A stretch of DNA of 62,000 nucleotides from Phoronis australis (taxonomy: Eukaryota > Phoronida > Phoronidae). Positions 35,767 to 48,239 of this stretch are shown in pieces; position 1 is the first letter of the stretch, and every line of letters begins with the position of its first letter. The position numbers were made by a program, and so were the translations under genes. The notes under the pieces are model-generated. The model was given only the letters and a program-made list of their open reading frames with translations. It ran no database searches and had not been told where the DNA came from. The stretch spans positions 1,808,352-1,870,351 of the forward strand of contig NMRA01000010.1 in the NCBI GenBank assembly GCA_002633005.1. The letters are read 5' to 3'.

Positions 35767-36420
35767 AGATAGACGGGATCAAAAATTTGTTTAATATAAC
35801 TGGCATGCAAACCTGTTTTCAAAATTTGACTACTTGTAACATAGCAAATGCTAGAAACAAACTATTTGAATACTCGAAACATGCTTGGGCTGAGTCTGTT
35901 GTAACAAACTACATTTTATTTAAGCACGAGTTTTTAAGTAAACCATATGTAAAGCTTAATTTATCTCGTTCCGTGCGATCTGTTTTGGCTCAGCTTAGAG
36001 CAGGAAATCTCTCATTGCACTGGTCGTTATGTTAACGCTTCTGTAAATGAAAGACTTTGATTTTGTTGTGATTCTGGCTCTGTGGAGGATGAGCTACACT
36101 TTGTGTTTGATTGTTCTCTTTATAACTCACGGAGGTCTACTCTGTTTAATAATGTTTCACTTCAAATCCCTAACTTTGTAGATTTCAGTAGATTAGATAC
36201 GTTAAAACTGATGTTTCAGTATTTCCGTAGGGAATTTGCCAAACAAATCAAGTCTGCTTTTGAACTTAGAAACCGACGCATTTTTGGTAGGCCTACATCT
36301 GAGTTGTGTGGTTAAAGTGACTAATAAGCCCAACTGGGCTGGATACTTGTCTTTTTACGAATGTTATACCTATAACTGTTTGAAAAAATTGTGCTTGTCA
36401 CTATAATAAATAAATACATT
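35767..36420 (+). mobile_element. 3' part of the split LINE
   Basis: Continues the LINE reading frame interrupted at about 34,250. It includes RAGNLSLHW and HFVFDCSLYNSRRSTLF, typical of the C-terminal zinc-finger-like region of such LINE proteins. It ends in a short AATAAATAAATA tail, after which unit sequence resumes at about 36,427. Confidence 0.8.
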
Positions 36421-37155
36421 ACAATACAGAGACAAGTCAAAACCGTACTACATACCATAATTTTAAAATGAGGCATTGTAGACGCAAATGACGCCGAGAC
36501 ACGGGCCGCTGTGACTACGAAAGAACAGACTAAAATCTTTGATGTTATGTCAAATTTTGTTCGATTCGTTTGACTTTATTCCATCTGACTAGATCAAAAT
36601 CGACGCGGGTTTCTTCGTCAAGTTAACAATACATCGTAGTATTTAATGAGTCGGCTATTCACACAAACAAAAAATTGACAAAGAAGAAAGTTTCTGGTGA
36701 CTGAAAATCGGATACCTCCTGTTCCCAAATGTCAAAGACTTTTTTTCAAAAAATGACATTTCCCAATATTTTCAAACGTGTACGGACAGTGCAGATCTGC
36801 AGACAATAGGTGGTCTTGGAAATAGTTAAAGAGAATTTCAATATCGTAGTTTATGCAAAATATAGCTGAAAGACAGTATTCACGAAACCTCCTTAGGATT
36901 GAAAGAATTCATGGAGAGGAGTTGTTTTAATTGATCATGTTCAGATTAGGAAAGGTCGAATATTACTCATTACGTTCACGTGCTTACAAAGAGTAAAATA
37001 ATATTTCTGATGACTGTTCAAGAAAATAGGCCTACATAACATAATGTCATATTCCGAAAACCAAGTCTTTATTTGCCTGAAGTTTTTCAAATAATGCTTG
37101 ATGACTTCCATAGCATTTGCATGATCATGTCACTTTTATGCGAACAATATTTCAG

Positions 37156-40100
37156 TTGTTCAGTGAAGCTGTTGAGCACACGTCTGCAGAAAACGTCGCT
37201 TTTGATGACATAGCGAGCACAAGAAAGAATGCGGTTAGGGCCGTAAGTCTTCCCCTGACTACAGTGACGAGTATCTCCATGAAACTCCCGCAGGTGTCGT
37301 TTGACTTCATCCAGTTGCTGAAGCCTGTGTCTCTAGTCCAGTTCTTTATTAGCGGCGTAAAATATATGACAGATGCTTTGATGGCGAGGAATTTCAACCT
37401 ACTGAACCGTCTCTCTCGTTCTTTCCCGCTGTATTTCCAAAGAATTGGATTTCAAATCCGTCGTCAAGTGGGCGTATACTACGGCGAGTTTTGTTGTAAT
37501 GTGCGTGGCGTCAAATTAAAAATGAAGTATCGAACAATATCGTGCATCACCAAAACAAGGATTGCGATTCAACGAACTGTGTTGAAGGACGGCATCATAC
37601 ACCGAACAACATCGTGCTTCGCTTCATTCACTCCGTCATTCGTATTGGATGCACGATGGATCGTCATGGGGAGGTCCAAGACTTGTGTCGTAAGGAAAAT
37701 GATATCGCACAAGCTCAGGAAAGTCAAGTCTTGCTTCCCCAATGTATTGTATAGACCGTTTGAATTTACATGCTTTCGAAGAGTCAAATCATGCGTCTCA
37801 AATTCATTCCGCCGAGCGCTTGGATTTAAGAGCAGCTTCGGAAGACATGGCACGTTTAATGTACCCAAACATCGCAGACGTCGCTGCTCGTCGGGGCAAA
37901 ACCAGCGGCGCAGACAAATGCGTTGTTTTACCATGCCTGTTCGGCGTAACCGGAGATTGGTAATCCGAAGGAACTCTCGTAAGAGCTTGTCCAACAGGCA
38001 GCTGTCTGTAGAAAACTGGGTCCCTTATTACGCAAGATCGCCGATAGCTGTTATACAAGGGGCAGCGAAGCCACACTCTATGGTTACTAACGTGAAACAA
38101 AACTGTAGGCCTATCAGGAAACGGACGCCAAAGACGGCTTATCTGCCAGAGAGATCATTCAGGTAATTTTCCAGTGAAGGGCACGATGATTTTGAGTAAT
38201 CTCGGCAGTTGTAATACCTTCGATGTTGCGTGGCAAACAGACACACAATACGGGGTCAAAACAAAACATTAGGCCCTATCATGGAGCAGGAGGCCTTGCA
38301 TATCGCAAAACTGTCCCGCTAGAAAACGGGAGGCTGCAAGGATCGTTAGTAGAGCTACCTCCTTCTTCTGTCCTATGCAAATAAGGGCTCCCTAGGATTC
38401 TAAGATCGGCCAGTGCATTTGCTTCTTAGGTAAAAAGGCCCACATATGTGCTACTGGCAATAACACAGACCTTCGGTTTAGGTTTTCATTAATTTGTATA
38501 ATTAGTGCAAGAATATTTCTCTTGTGAATTTTTCTTTTCATTTCAATATGTTTTGTAGCTGTATGCTTTACTATGACTAATGTCATTACTGAAGGCGGCT
38601 TATTTTTACAAGCTTAGCCTATCGTTTGCATTTCAAAATATGCATATTTAATAAATTGTGCTGTGCCTCACAATCTGAGTTTCAACAATTTTCACTGATG
38701 ACTCATTCTTCATTTTTTATTGTTTTTCTATTATATCGCTTTTTGTTAATTTATAACTTATTTTTTAGTCATGATCACATGCAGTTTGGTTGCTATGCTC
38801 TGTATTAATATCAAATTGTCCACGGTGCATCTAGAACCATCTGTGCTGTGTGCTTCTTCATATTTTTCGTATCACGGCTCTGAATATATTATCTCTAAAC
38901 GAGTTTTTCCCTCTTCACAGTTACCAAATGCGAGACGACGGCGATTTCTCCATCGTCGGCATAGGACGTTCGGGCTATGTCTATCTTGGGAATTTCTTAA
39001 ATGTCGCTACGGGTATTGAGCAAAAAGCTTGTATAAAAAACTACCTCTACGACAACACGGAAGCTGTAGCTGAGGTGGAGTACCAGTGTCTACAGGTCCT
39101 TGCTCCCTACAGATGCGTCCCCAAACCCTTTGGGATGTTTCTGACACCAACGGCAGACGAGGAAGATACGCCGACACTTGGAATCGTCATGGAATTCATA
39201 GAAGGCTCTACACTCGCTGATTACATAGACGAGCGTCTTAAAAATGGTGATGAGGTGGCGATGCCGATTCCCGAAATTGTGAAGGTCTTACTGAAAGCCG
39301 CTAAAGCAGTCCATTGTGCCCACAAGAGAGACATACTGATCAATGATTTCCACACCGAGAATGTGATGGTGGAACGAGCAACCAAAAACGTGAAACTGAT
39401 TGATTTTGGTCATGCAACAATTAAGAAAGGTTATTGGTTAGTATTTTTTTTAAATTTAAAGTGGCATCAAATTCGTGATTTTTGTCAAAGTAAGATTCAG
39501 TTTGGGCCAGGTAGCATTGTAACAGTGGTCTCACATTGTTTCTTGGTCAAAGGTGATTTGTTCGAAGGAACTGGACGTGCGTTATGGCTTGTGACCAAGC
39601 TCATAAATGTTCAGGGCACTCTGTGGCCTGAATATGATCTGATATTAGTCTGAAGAAATTACGTTTTGTCAGTTTTTCTCGAGCCCAACGATCATTTCTA
39701 AACTGAGCGAGGACCTATGTAAGTTTGAGCTCATTTTGTATGGGCAAGTGTTTTAAATCAAAACATGTTTTTGGCAGAAAGCACGGCTTTAGTGCCGTCT
39801 TAAAGAGCCAACGATGTTTCGAAATATTGCTCTTTATTTGACTTCGTAACGGAAATCGTGATTGTGGCAGAGCCTGGTTATTTATGTGGCTATTTTAAAG
39901 ACATGTGTCGTATTGCTGACTTATAATTTCAAGACAGAAATTCAATTATTTTTCAATTGATCACTTTCTCATTTAGGCTACAAGCATTAAACAAATCAAA
40001 ATTGGGTGCTTGTACAAGTATTGCGTTTGCAATATTTAGTTAGACCGGACCATTGGGGAGGTTTTGTACGTTCGTGATTGACGGACTATTTACTGTTGAG

Positions 40101-40718
40101 GCTCAACTTGCTTGCAGTATAACTTGCTGTCTCGTGACCTAATACATCTTGGCCGGGCTTTGGAATCACACTGGCTTGCCACGGCAGATTGTTTTGTACG
40201 CTGCCCTTTGTTTTAACAACTAGTACAAGATTAGTTCTCTCTGCCATTCCTAGAAACCGTTTGAATACTCACTGGAAAGTGGTCTAAAGCAAAAATTACT
40301 ATCACTGACAGCACGCTCTTAAACAACTTTTAGACAACTTGTTACGATAAGACGCCTCTCGGCTCTTTCATTAATAGTGGTTTTTACACAGTCTCTACTG
40401 GAAGTTGTCTTTTCATTCAGCTACGGTGTCTTTGCTCGCCGAAAGTGGAGTCACCTGGCGCCAGAGGTGCAAGATGGTGAGATTACCTCGGTACGGACGG
40501 ACATCTACTCGTTCGGAACAGCCATTGTAGCCATTTGCCACGCCGTGCGGAAGCGAATGCCAATCATTTACCTCAACGTCGTCAATGAGCTTTTAGATTT
40601 TGGCCAACAATGCCGGTCTGAAGATGTCAACAATCGACCAAGAAATATGTTGTCTGTCGTAAAGAAGATTAAGAAACTTTCAAGGACGGCGACTATGATT
40701 CAAAAACTGTTCCCGTAA
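37156..40718 (+). CDS. Protein-kinase-like gene, unit 3 copy (kinase domain intact)
   Basis: Kinase exons 38,921-39,436 and 40,421-40,718 join in phase 2 (TG/C) to give about 270 residues. From the first full codon: Gly loop GIGRSGYV (13-20), Lys39 in ACIK, Glu51/53, hinge IVMEFIEG (88-95), catalytic loop INDFHTEN (140-147) where HRD is IND and the usual Lys is His, LIDFG (159-163), LAPEV (184-188), DIYSFG (199-204), NNRP. The donor is GGTTAGT; acceptors are CTTCACAG and CATTCAG. The N-terminal region from 37,156 is open longer than in units 1 and 2, but its later part has a stop (TGGTAA) and frameshift in the frame that the three copies conserve, so the upstream exon structure is unresolved. 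The catalytic Asp, Asn and DFG remain, so an active but divergent Ser/Thr-type kinase is possible; a pseudokinase is the alternative. Confidence 0.6.
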
Positions 40719-40764
40719 TTTAATACGGAATCTGTTTCAGTTCTGTTTTTTCAATATTTATGGT

Positions 40765-40770
40765 AATAAA
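40765..40770 (+). terminator. Polyadenylation signal, kinase unit 3
   Basis: AATAAA 47 bp after the stop codon of the intact kinase exon. Confidence 0.5.
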
Positions 40771-41406
40771 TGACTTGAACAAAATTTAATTCTTTGCAAT
40801 GTTTTTTTTACACGAGAATATTGCGTGTTTCAAGGAGAAGCGTTTCAATGATTGTAACGCAGTAGGCATCATCGTCATCATCGTCATCATCATCGTCACC
40901 ACTATAGTCGTCTCCACTTTACAGTCGTCCACGTTATGATAGAGCAAGCCAGTAACACCACAGTCGATTGTTTATGGTATGTGCTTTTTACCGAAGGTTT
41001 CGATAATGCTGTGACGGCAGAAGTAGTCACGAGAAAATAAAACGAGGGTTTAACACTACTGCCCTCTGACTTGTGTTGGTGGGTAAACTGCAAAGAGACA
41101 AATGAAAACTACTAAATACAATTATTCCCACACATTTCGGTGGCAGAAGTTACTCATTTATTATGTTCACGAGTACAAGACTGTTGAGAATATTATACAA
41201 TAAAAATGAAACGCTATTTTTTATACTTCATCACGGTAGTAAATAATCTCTATGTAAAGGTAAACTTACGTCAAAATGACCCCTATGCAATATATGTTGA
41301 AATCCGAAGTGTGACTAAACATCTGAAGGCTCATGATAAAGGTGGCGTTCAAACTTACCTTCAAATCGTTAACTTATATCGGTTTTACGAGAAACTAATA
41401 CTCTGC

Positions 41407-41516
41407 CGGTCAACACACCAAGACAAGCACACGCACGAACACACACACCCACCCACCCAGCCACACTCACATACGTACACACACACAAACACACAAAAGC
41501 GCGCGCGCGCACGCCC
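41407..41516. repeat. CA-rich low-complexity tract
   Basis: A mixed ACAC/CACCC/GCGCGC tract. Open frames here encode His-Thr runs and are artefacts of the repeat. Confidence 0.9.
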
Positions 41517-41734
41517 ACACCTAAGAAATAAAATACAGGAACGTATCTTGAAACTTGGATCTTGTAGCACCAAGAGTAAACAAAAATGTTAAGCCAAACA
41601 ATTACACAAAAACTTTGACACTTTGAATGAGTTAGAAAAAATATATGCGTCTTTAATCAAGCGGTTAGAAGAGATTGCGATTGATTGATTTGACATCGAC
41701 TGACCACAAATATAATACAATACCTCACATTCAA

Positions 41735-42350
41735 TCAATTTATTTCTGAAATAAAGGCCATAGGCCCACCGTACAAAAGAGCAACTTGTAACATACTTAA
41801 GAGTGCAGCAGAGCTATCACGGAGATAAAAAGCATAAGATACAGATTTACAATAGAGTAACTAATTCAGCATCATCACCAGTAGCGCACTTCAATAAAAT
41901 TTTCTCTCAGTTCAGAATATTTATCACAGCTTAGAAGGATATAATACTCGTCCTCCACAATATTGGCTTGCCCTATTGAAATTCAAGTGCCTGCCTACCT
42001 TAATCATGAGACTGTGACTGGAACAACGAAAACGTTCCATGGACATAATATGTGCATGGGGTATACTCAAACCTAAAAAGTCCAATTTGAATTCATTTTA
42101 ACTTGATTATAAATACACAGTTTAAGGATTACTCTCAACACTTTGTCTCCATCCTTGCAAATAACAATCCCCTATTCGCTGTCTAAAAACTAGCAAAAAA
42201 GTATTTTCACAGGCAACGCCTTGTTTTAACCAAACTTCGTGGAATCCATAATTTGACAATATGATGTGGCCCAATTTCGGGAGTATATAATACAACGATG
42301 TACAAAGACTGATGGAGACTGGAGTAAAAACTTTAACTAAAACGCACAAT
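41735..42350 (-). mobile_element. LINE 3'-end relic with full tail
   Basis: Minus-strand relic with a residual frame FRQRIGDCYLQGWRQSVES, followed by GGGCCTATGGCC and TTTATTTCAGAAATAAATTG, a classic LINE 3' end. Related to the relics at 3,842, 17,495 and 30,385 but more diverged; it lies in the 1.7 kb found only in unit 3. Confidence 0.6.
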
Positions 42351-42359
42351 AACTATAAA

Positions 42360-43230
42360 GATGACAAGAAAAAGTAATTACTTATTTCCATCGTGGTCCA
42401 TCCTGTATAGTAACATTAATATTAGAAAAAAGTTGAATATTATTATAGACACTTATCTTGAGTTCACACAAAACTAGAATGGAAATGAGAAATAAATTTC
42501 GGGCCCAGAAGGGACCTTAATTTGAAGACACAGTCACATTTCGCTTCAATGGTATGTCTTAGATACGTTACCAAAGAAGTTCTAAATTACTTTTAAAGTA
42601 TAAATACTTAAACAAGAAAATTGTACTTTTAAATCATTGGTGTGCGCTAAAGTAATAACCAGATGTCCAGATCACATTATTACGTATTTTTCTAAAACCA
42701 GTGATTTCTCACAAAGATCGACAAATTTTCCACAAAACAAACTTTTCACACGAGACCTCAGAGTTTAGTTTCCTTATTCCATTGGCTAAAAAATCGTATC
42801 TAGGATTTTTTAGCCCGAGCGCTCTATTGTCACAAACCAAGACTTGAATCCGTCAAGGAATGTTGACGCCTTCATTTTAGACACCGACGTTCTAAAGCTA
42901 AAAGGCACTGAAAGAAAATCCCAGACACGGTTTTTGTAGCTAACAAAATCAAGAAACAAAATTTGCAAGTTTTCACGCATAAATCACGTTTGTTGTGAAA
43001 ATTACAACGATATAAGTGGAAACTGTAATCATTTTGAACATCCGGGCATTGATTTGTACGTGAATCAATTTAAAGATTTGGTGTTCTTCAAGGATTTTAA
43101 AAGCATGTAGTTTTTATGGGTCTACTATAAATAAGAACCTAACAAATCAGCTCTGGAATCTCAAAATGTAACGAATGAGCTACACGAAGCATACGTGAGA
43201 GTGACCTGCTCGGAAAAGATTGTGAACACA
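42360..43230. other. Unit 3-specific spacer, no gene seen
   Basis: Sequence not found between the kinase and coiled-coil genes of units 1 and 2. Partly similar to 3,540-3,620 (GAATGGAAATGAGAAA and the following CGCTTCAATGG). No coding signal seen. Confidence 0.5.
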
Positions 43231-43524
43231 CGTGCAGACTTTACACTACTCTTCCTAATGTTGTAATATTGACCCAAATGTTGCAAAGACGAAACATGTC
43301 ATACTACTACTTCACATAGACATGTGTGCGAATTGTTGGAGAAAATAAATTTCCAGTTAAATGCTTAGGAAAGAGTATAGGGGTAAGAAAAGGATTCGCG
43401 TAACCTTTCACATGGCTGGCAGCATGTAGCTTAGTTTGAAAGTTGGATGTATTTATTTTCAATCGGTTGCGAGAGACACTTACGATCCTCGTGAACAGCT
43501 GATTCTGTCAGGCTTGTAGAAGAG

Positions 43525-43599
43525 CCAATGGCCGTGGCACCGTCACGCAATTATTTGTTGCGAGTACGTGATTGGTTAATATACATAAAGGTTATAAAA
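43525..43599 (+). promoter_or_regulatory. CCAAT/TATA promoter of coiled-coil gene, unit 3
   Basis: CCAAT 43,525-43,529, ATTGG 43,571-43,575, TATAAAA 43,593-43,599, 110 bp before the ATG, the same spacing as in unit 1. Confidence 0.6.
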
Positions 43600-43708
43600 A
43601 CAATGCGATGACGTGTTCAAGTTTTGTTGTCACACATTGAAAGGGATACATCGTTAGGACAAGTTAAGAGTATTAAGGGGTTGGCAAACGAGGAAAATCA
43701 CACGTTCA

Positions 43709-46700
43709 ATGAAGCTACATCTGACGAGAGACCTCTCGTTGTCAAAACAGAGTTCGTGCCGTGCTGTGATGGTCAGCACGTCGACAGAAAACGGCGATAT
43801 GCCAAATTCCCAGACTTTTTCTGGGGAGCCCCATATCATGAAGCCAGGGGTTATCTCCACACCTTCTGATACCCAGAGGAGCGCGGGTGTTTGCAAAGAA
43901 ACTGAAGAGGTAAAGAATTATTTGAAAAGAATTGAAGACTTGAAGAAGGAAAATCGCAAGATGAAATCTGAAATGGAAATTGTCCAGAAAGACAGGGACG
44001 CAAAGAAACGTCAACTTAGAGCTTGTCGAAACAAGTCTCGTGAGTGTGTTAGCTATTTCACCTTCTGATTGTCTCGGATGATACGCTGAGAAACCAGACG
44101 TGCATCAGAACATTTCGTATAAATGTCACTTATAACGCCGGTAATTTTATTGAAAGATCCTTGATACTGTGAGGACGCCGATGTAGACTACGAACATGAA
44201 ATTCAACTATTAGTATTGAAAAATTGCATAACGATAAAAGAACTCATAGACAAACATTTTGTTTAAATGTTTACATTACTATCGTCCATTAACTTGTTTA
44301 CATTTTTCAGAGGGTTTACGGGAGAAGCTCGACGAATGTAGAAAGGATATGGACCTGATGCATAAACGTTCACTTGAAAATTATGGTAAGTTGTATGTAG
44401 CTAGTGGCCCACGAAGTACAAGGTGTCGACGAAATTGGTCACATGAATTAAATGTGCCGTATCACTGCTCACTGGTGCACGTTGATGTGCCCTGTACTCT
44501 TGAAAATGCAAATTCATTAGGGGCTTGTTTCAGTTTTTCCTATAGTTTCATCAGTTAAATGTTTTCAACCTTGTTTGCATTCTCTTTTATAGATGAAGTC
44601 GTACTTAAATATGAAGAAGAACATCAAAAAGTTCAAGGACTGCAGATGACGCTGGCGTTGACGCAAGAAAGGTTGGAGGAGCAGACGACAATTGTTGAGC
44701 AAATGTGCACAGGTATTTGATTGGTTACTACGTGTTATCTGCGCGTGCGTAACTATGGTGATGCAACTAATTGGGGTGACAAACAGTTGATACAGACGTT
44801 AGTGATTCTAATCAAGTCGAAATTTTGACAAAGTCTTTTTCGACATACCCTATAGTAAAAAGTGCGCTTTCATAAAAATGTTCTATATATTCGATTTTTG
44901 AGCACGTGCTCCTCCGTTTTGTACATTTTAAGTCATTTCGAATAAATTAAAACCTCGTCTGCACAAAACATTAATTATAGATTCTGTGTCTTTTGCACGA
45001 ACAAGGCGTCGAACACTATGACCTCATGTTAAACTTTATGATTGTCTCCTCAAATGCGCGGTTCTACACACGCCCATTGTTGTACGTAAACCTGCTAATC
45101 CCAGACGCGTTTCGCTGTTTTTTGCGTAGCTCCGCCAGAAACTCTCCGTTCATTAACGTGTAAATTTCCTTCGCAGACGGTGCCGCAAAATCCGAAGAAC
45201 GCCTGAAAGAAAAGTGCGACCTTCAGGTGGCGCTGACGACGATGACTCGTGAAAAGCAAAGTGAGCTGATTTTAAGAGAAGAGCCAACATGGACAGGTAC
45301 ATCACTGATTTATGCATCCCGCTACCTATGCATACTGGTGTGTAGCACTTCGTTTTTCAATGATAAAATGAATTGTGGAATCGTTGTCTATTACAAAATA
45401 CACAAAAGACGTTTGCTCGAGGGCATTCATTACATGTAAAAATGTGTGTTTGAACATTGTGTCATCTTCAACAAAATGTCCACGTCAATGGTTGTTGCTG
45501 GTTAAAGACATTGAAGTAATTTTGTATCGAACTATAATTATATCCTGTTGTTTTTGATCGAGTTGTGGTTAACTTGGGAAATATAGCGATTAAAACGAGT
45601 TATTTCCCTGCAGGAGAGCTCGTGTCGCAAACAAGAGTCAACAACAAAATGACTGAAGACATTAAATCCGTGTTAGCCGAAGAAAAAGGCCAGTTTCGAG
45701 CTACAGACACCACAGACGATGAGAATAGTAAACGCCTGCAACAAACAAATGGCTTACACTTAGCTTTGAGAAAGAACATGGAGAGAGTTGGCAAGATGTC
45801 CGATCATTTAGCTACCCTCACCCAGTCGGTTGAAGAACTGATACCTGAGTTGTTCTCAATGTCCAAGAAGTGCGAAGTTCAGCAAAACCTCATTGCTGCG
45901 CTAGTAGCGAAAAATGCTGTCTTAGAAGCGGACATGTCATCTCTTGCTTTGGAAAAAGTTGCGGACGAAAAAGGTCGCAAGTTTTTGTTAGCAGCCACCG
46001 TTATTTGTGCGTTATGTAAAGACATGGAACTCAAGCAATCAAACGACGTGATTCGTCGCTTGAACCACGAGCTGGGACAGTTTAAACAAAATCAAATTGA
46101 GCTTGAGAAGGAAAATCTAAGAAAAGATTACGCCATCGAGACGCTCCAGAAGTGTCAGTTTGAAACGATTCTTCAAAAACGTAAGAAGCTCAAGCCTAAT
46201 ACCACCGTTAGAGAGGGAGACTCAACTGAAAGGTGCGAGAAAATATATCACCTAGTCAATGAATTAGCTGAACAGAAGCGCCACGCGAATGGCTTACGTG
46301 AAGAACTTGAATTGCGCTCTCGAGAAATTAACAAACTAAGCCAGAGCCAGCACGTACAAAACGTACAGATAGAGAAATATGTCAGTACCATTATGGGCCT
46401 GAAAGAGGAAAATTGTCAACTGAAGTCCCGGATGGAGACTCTTCAGGAGCATAGTGAAGGACTGGATCGGCAAGTTGGAATTTTGCGAGAGACAGCGAGT
46501 AAGTTACACGTGAAATTGTTCAGAGTTTATGACATAAATTAGTGCATTTTGCAAGGGATACAATGGTTCTATTGAACATTGTCAATACTCCAATACGTAA
46601 ACACTGAGCACATAAAAAACAAGGAATAGACTTTTTAACATCGGGCACTGACGATTCAATAGCGTTTTAAAAACTTGCTATGGGAAAGCATGTAATTGCA

Positions 46701-47403
46701 CACAAGTGCCGCAACGATGAGTTATTTAATCAGATGTTCCATTCTATACTTTATCGGACAGAAGTGTGACAATTAAACCTTCATTTCAGGAGACTTTCAG
46801 CTCAAACTTGAAAGAACCAGGATGGATACGAAGGCAAAATATAAAACATCACCACACCGTCCTTCAGGAAACACGGTACGCCAAAACCACGGTAGGTAAA
46901 CGTCACCAGTTTTTGAAATTTAAAATAAGTAATTAAATAAACATATTTTATACACAGTTTACAGTACACCCATACGCACGTTTGAACGCACAAATACATC
47001 GTGTGCATTGCATCAAAATGTATGCTTACTTCCCCACGCGTAAAAGATTTGATTTATCCCAGAACCCATGTGTTTCGAAAGGACATCCGGACATTCATTT
47101 AATATTGGGTCCGAATGTTGAAATTCAAACCAGACAGACTCTCTTTTTTCTGCTACACGCACAAGAATCTCTCTGAATATTCCAACTGTGTCGACTTGAC
47201 TCGTAAGGCCCAACTATTTTTCTTTTCAGTAAGTTTTGTAACTTCATAATTCACCGAGTTATAAATCTATGATGTCATTTATTGAGATGTGCATGTAAAA
47301 TGAATGAAACCATTTCTTTCCAGGGCAAATGCCAACTGCGGCTGAAGGTGTTGCATCACTTACGTCATCGGTCCAAACCTTTTCGCGTCGTTCGGCGGCT
47401 TGA
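43709..47403 (+). CDS. Coiled-coil protein, seven exons, unit 3 copy (intact)
   Basis: Exons 43,709-44,039, 44,311-44,385, 44,593-44,712, 45,177-45,296, 45,614-46,498, 46,790-46,891 and 47,324-47,403, all phase 1, join to 570 residues. It matches the unit 1 protein with scattered substitutions; exon 1 has a five-residue insert (VCKET) shared with unit 2. The same long Glu/Lys/Leu-rich helical stretches predict a coiled coil. The C-terminus is Ser/Thr/Ala-rich and ends SCRS-type in unit 1, SRRS here. No foldback element in intron 4. Function unknown. Two intact copies suggest that the gene is, or recently was, under selection. Confidence 0.75.
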
Positions 47404-47496
47404 GAGCACCCTCGCAAACTTAACGCAAGAGGGAATTTGTGTTTTACGATTTTCTATTATTTCTTGTTATCATACTGACATTTACTTGTTTTGTCC

Positions 47497-47502
47497 AATA
47501 AA
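47497..47502 (+). terminator. Polyadenylation signal, coiled-coil unit 3
   Basis: AATAAA 94 bp beyond the stop codon, as in unit 1. Confidence 0.6.
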
Positions 47503-47934
47503 TGTTTAAATATTATTATGATTCCGTGTCAATATACCATTAAAAAATTTCTCGTCGAAAAGCAAGATGAATACCCTCAACTGAACGAAGCAGTCAACGT
47601 TTCTCTCGTGATTTGGGCCCATTATTTATGATAGACATATCACTCTTTATAAAACATAAATGATACTTGCACCGGAAGGTAGATCACAGAGATGAGACCG
47701 AGGTAGGTGATATAAGGTCATTTATTATGACGAAATACGATTACAGGGAATACGATAGAGCATACAAAATAGTTATAAGTAAAAGTAATGACCTCTGGTT
47801 AGATGCCACAAAAGGTTTTGTTAGGCAGTTCCCCTTTCCGTTTTCCCTCTTGCTCGTTTTTGGCTTACACTGGAGACCTTTGCGATTTACAAATCGACAA
47901 AAACGTCGCATCTTAAGAGACACAAAGAGAAAAG

Positions 47935-48215
47935 TGGAAGATTGGGTCACAATACAAGCTTGAATGAAACCGTGTGGTTGAATCATAAATATTACACATA
48001 CTCTGCAGTTGTACTCAAAATGTGAATTCAGTCTCATGTATAGGCGAATGGTCGATTTTTAAAAGCACGCATATAGACATATTTTAAGTTGGATATAGCA
48101 TCGTAAGTGTAAATTTTGCACAGGCAGGTGAAAAACAGGTCTTGTCCAGGAGCTTTGAATATAATCGTTAAAAGCAAGCCTGATTTCTTAAAAAAATAAA
48201 CAAGAAACGCTTCAT
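47935..48215 (+). repeat. Direct repeat, copy A
   Basis: Sequence from GGTCACAATACAAGCTTG onward matches 49,605-49,905 with moderate divergence. The two copies bracket the degenerate coiled-coil 3' end, so a second, older, local duplication followed unit 3. Confidence 0.75.
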
Positions 48216-48239
48216 TGTCTATAGAGAAAAAAATACAGT

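Noticed and set aside
37117-38166. A 349-codon open frame over the unit 3 kinase N-terminal region
   Set aside because: Only its first part (after the acceptor at 37,155) looks like protein. Further on it is Arg/Ser-rich, and substitutions between units favour another frame, so I do not treat the whole frame as one exon.
41206-41592. A 128-codon frame rich in His and Thr
   Set aside because: Its centre is the CA-rich tract, and the remainder has no protein-like signal or unit conservation.
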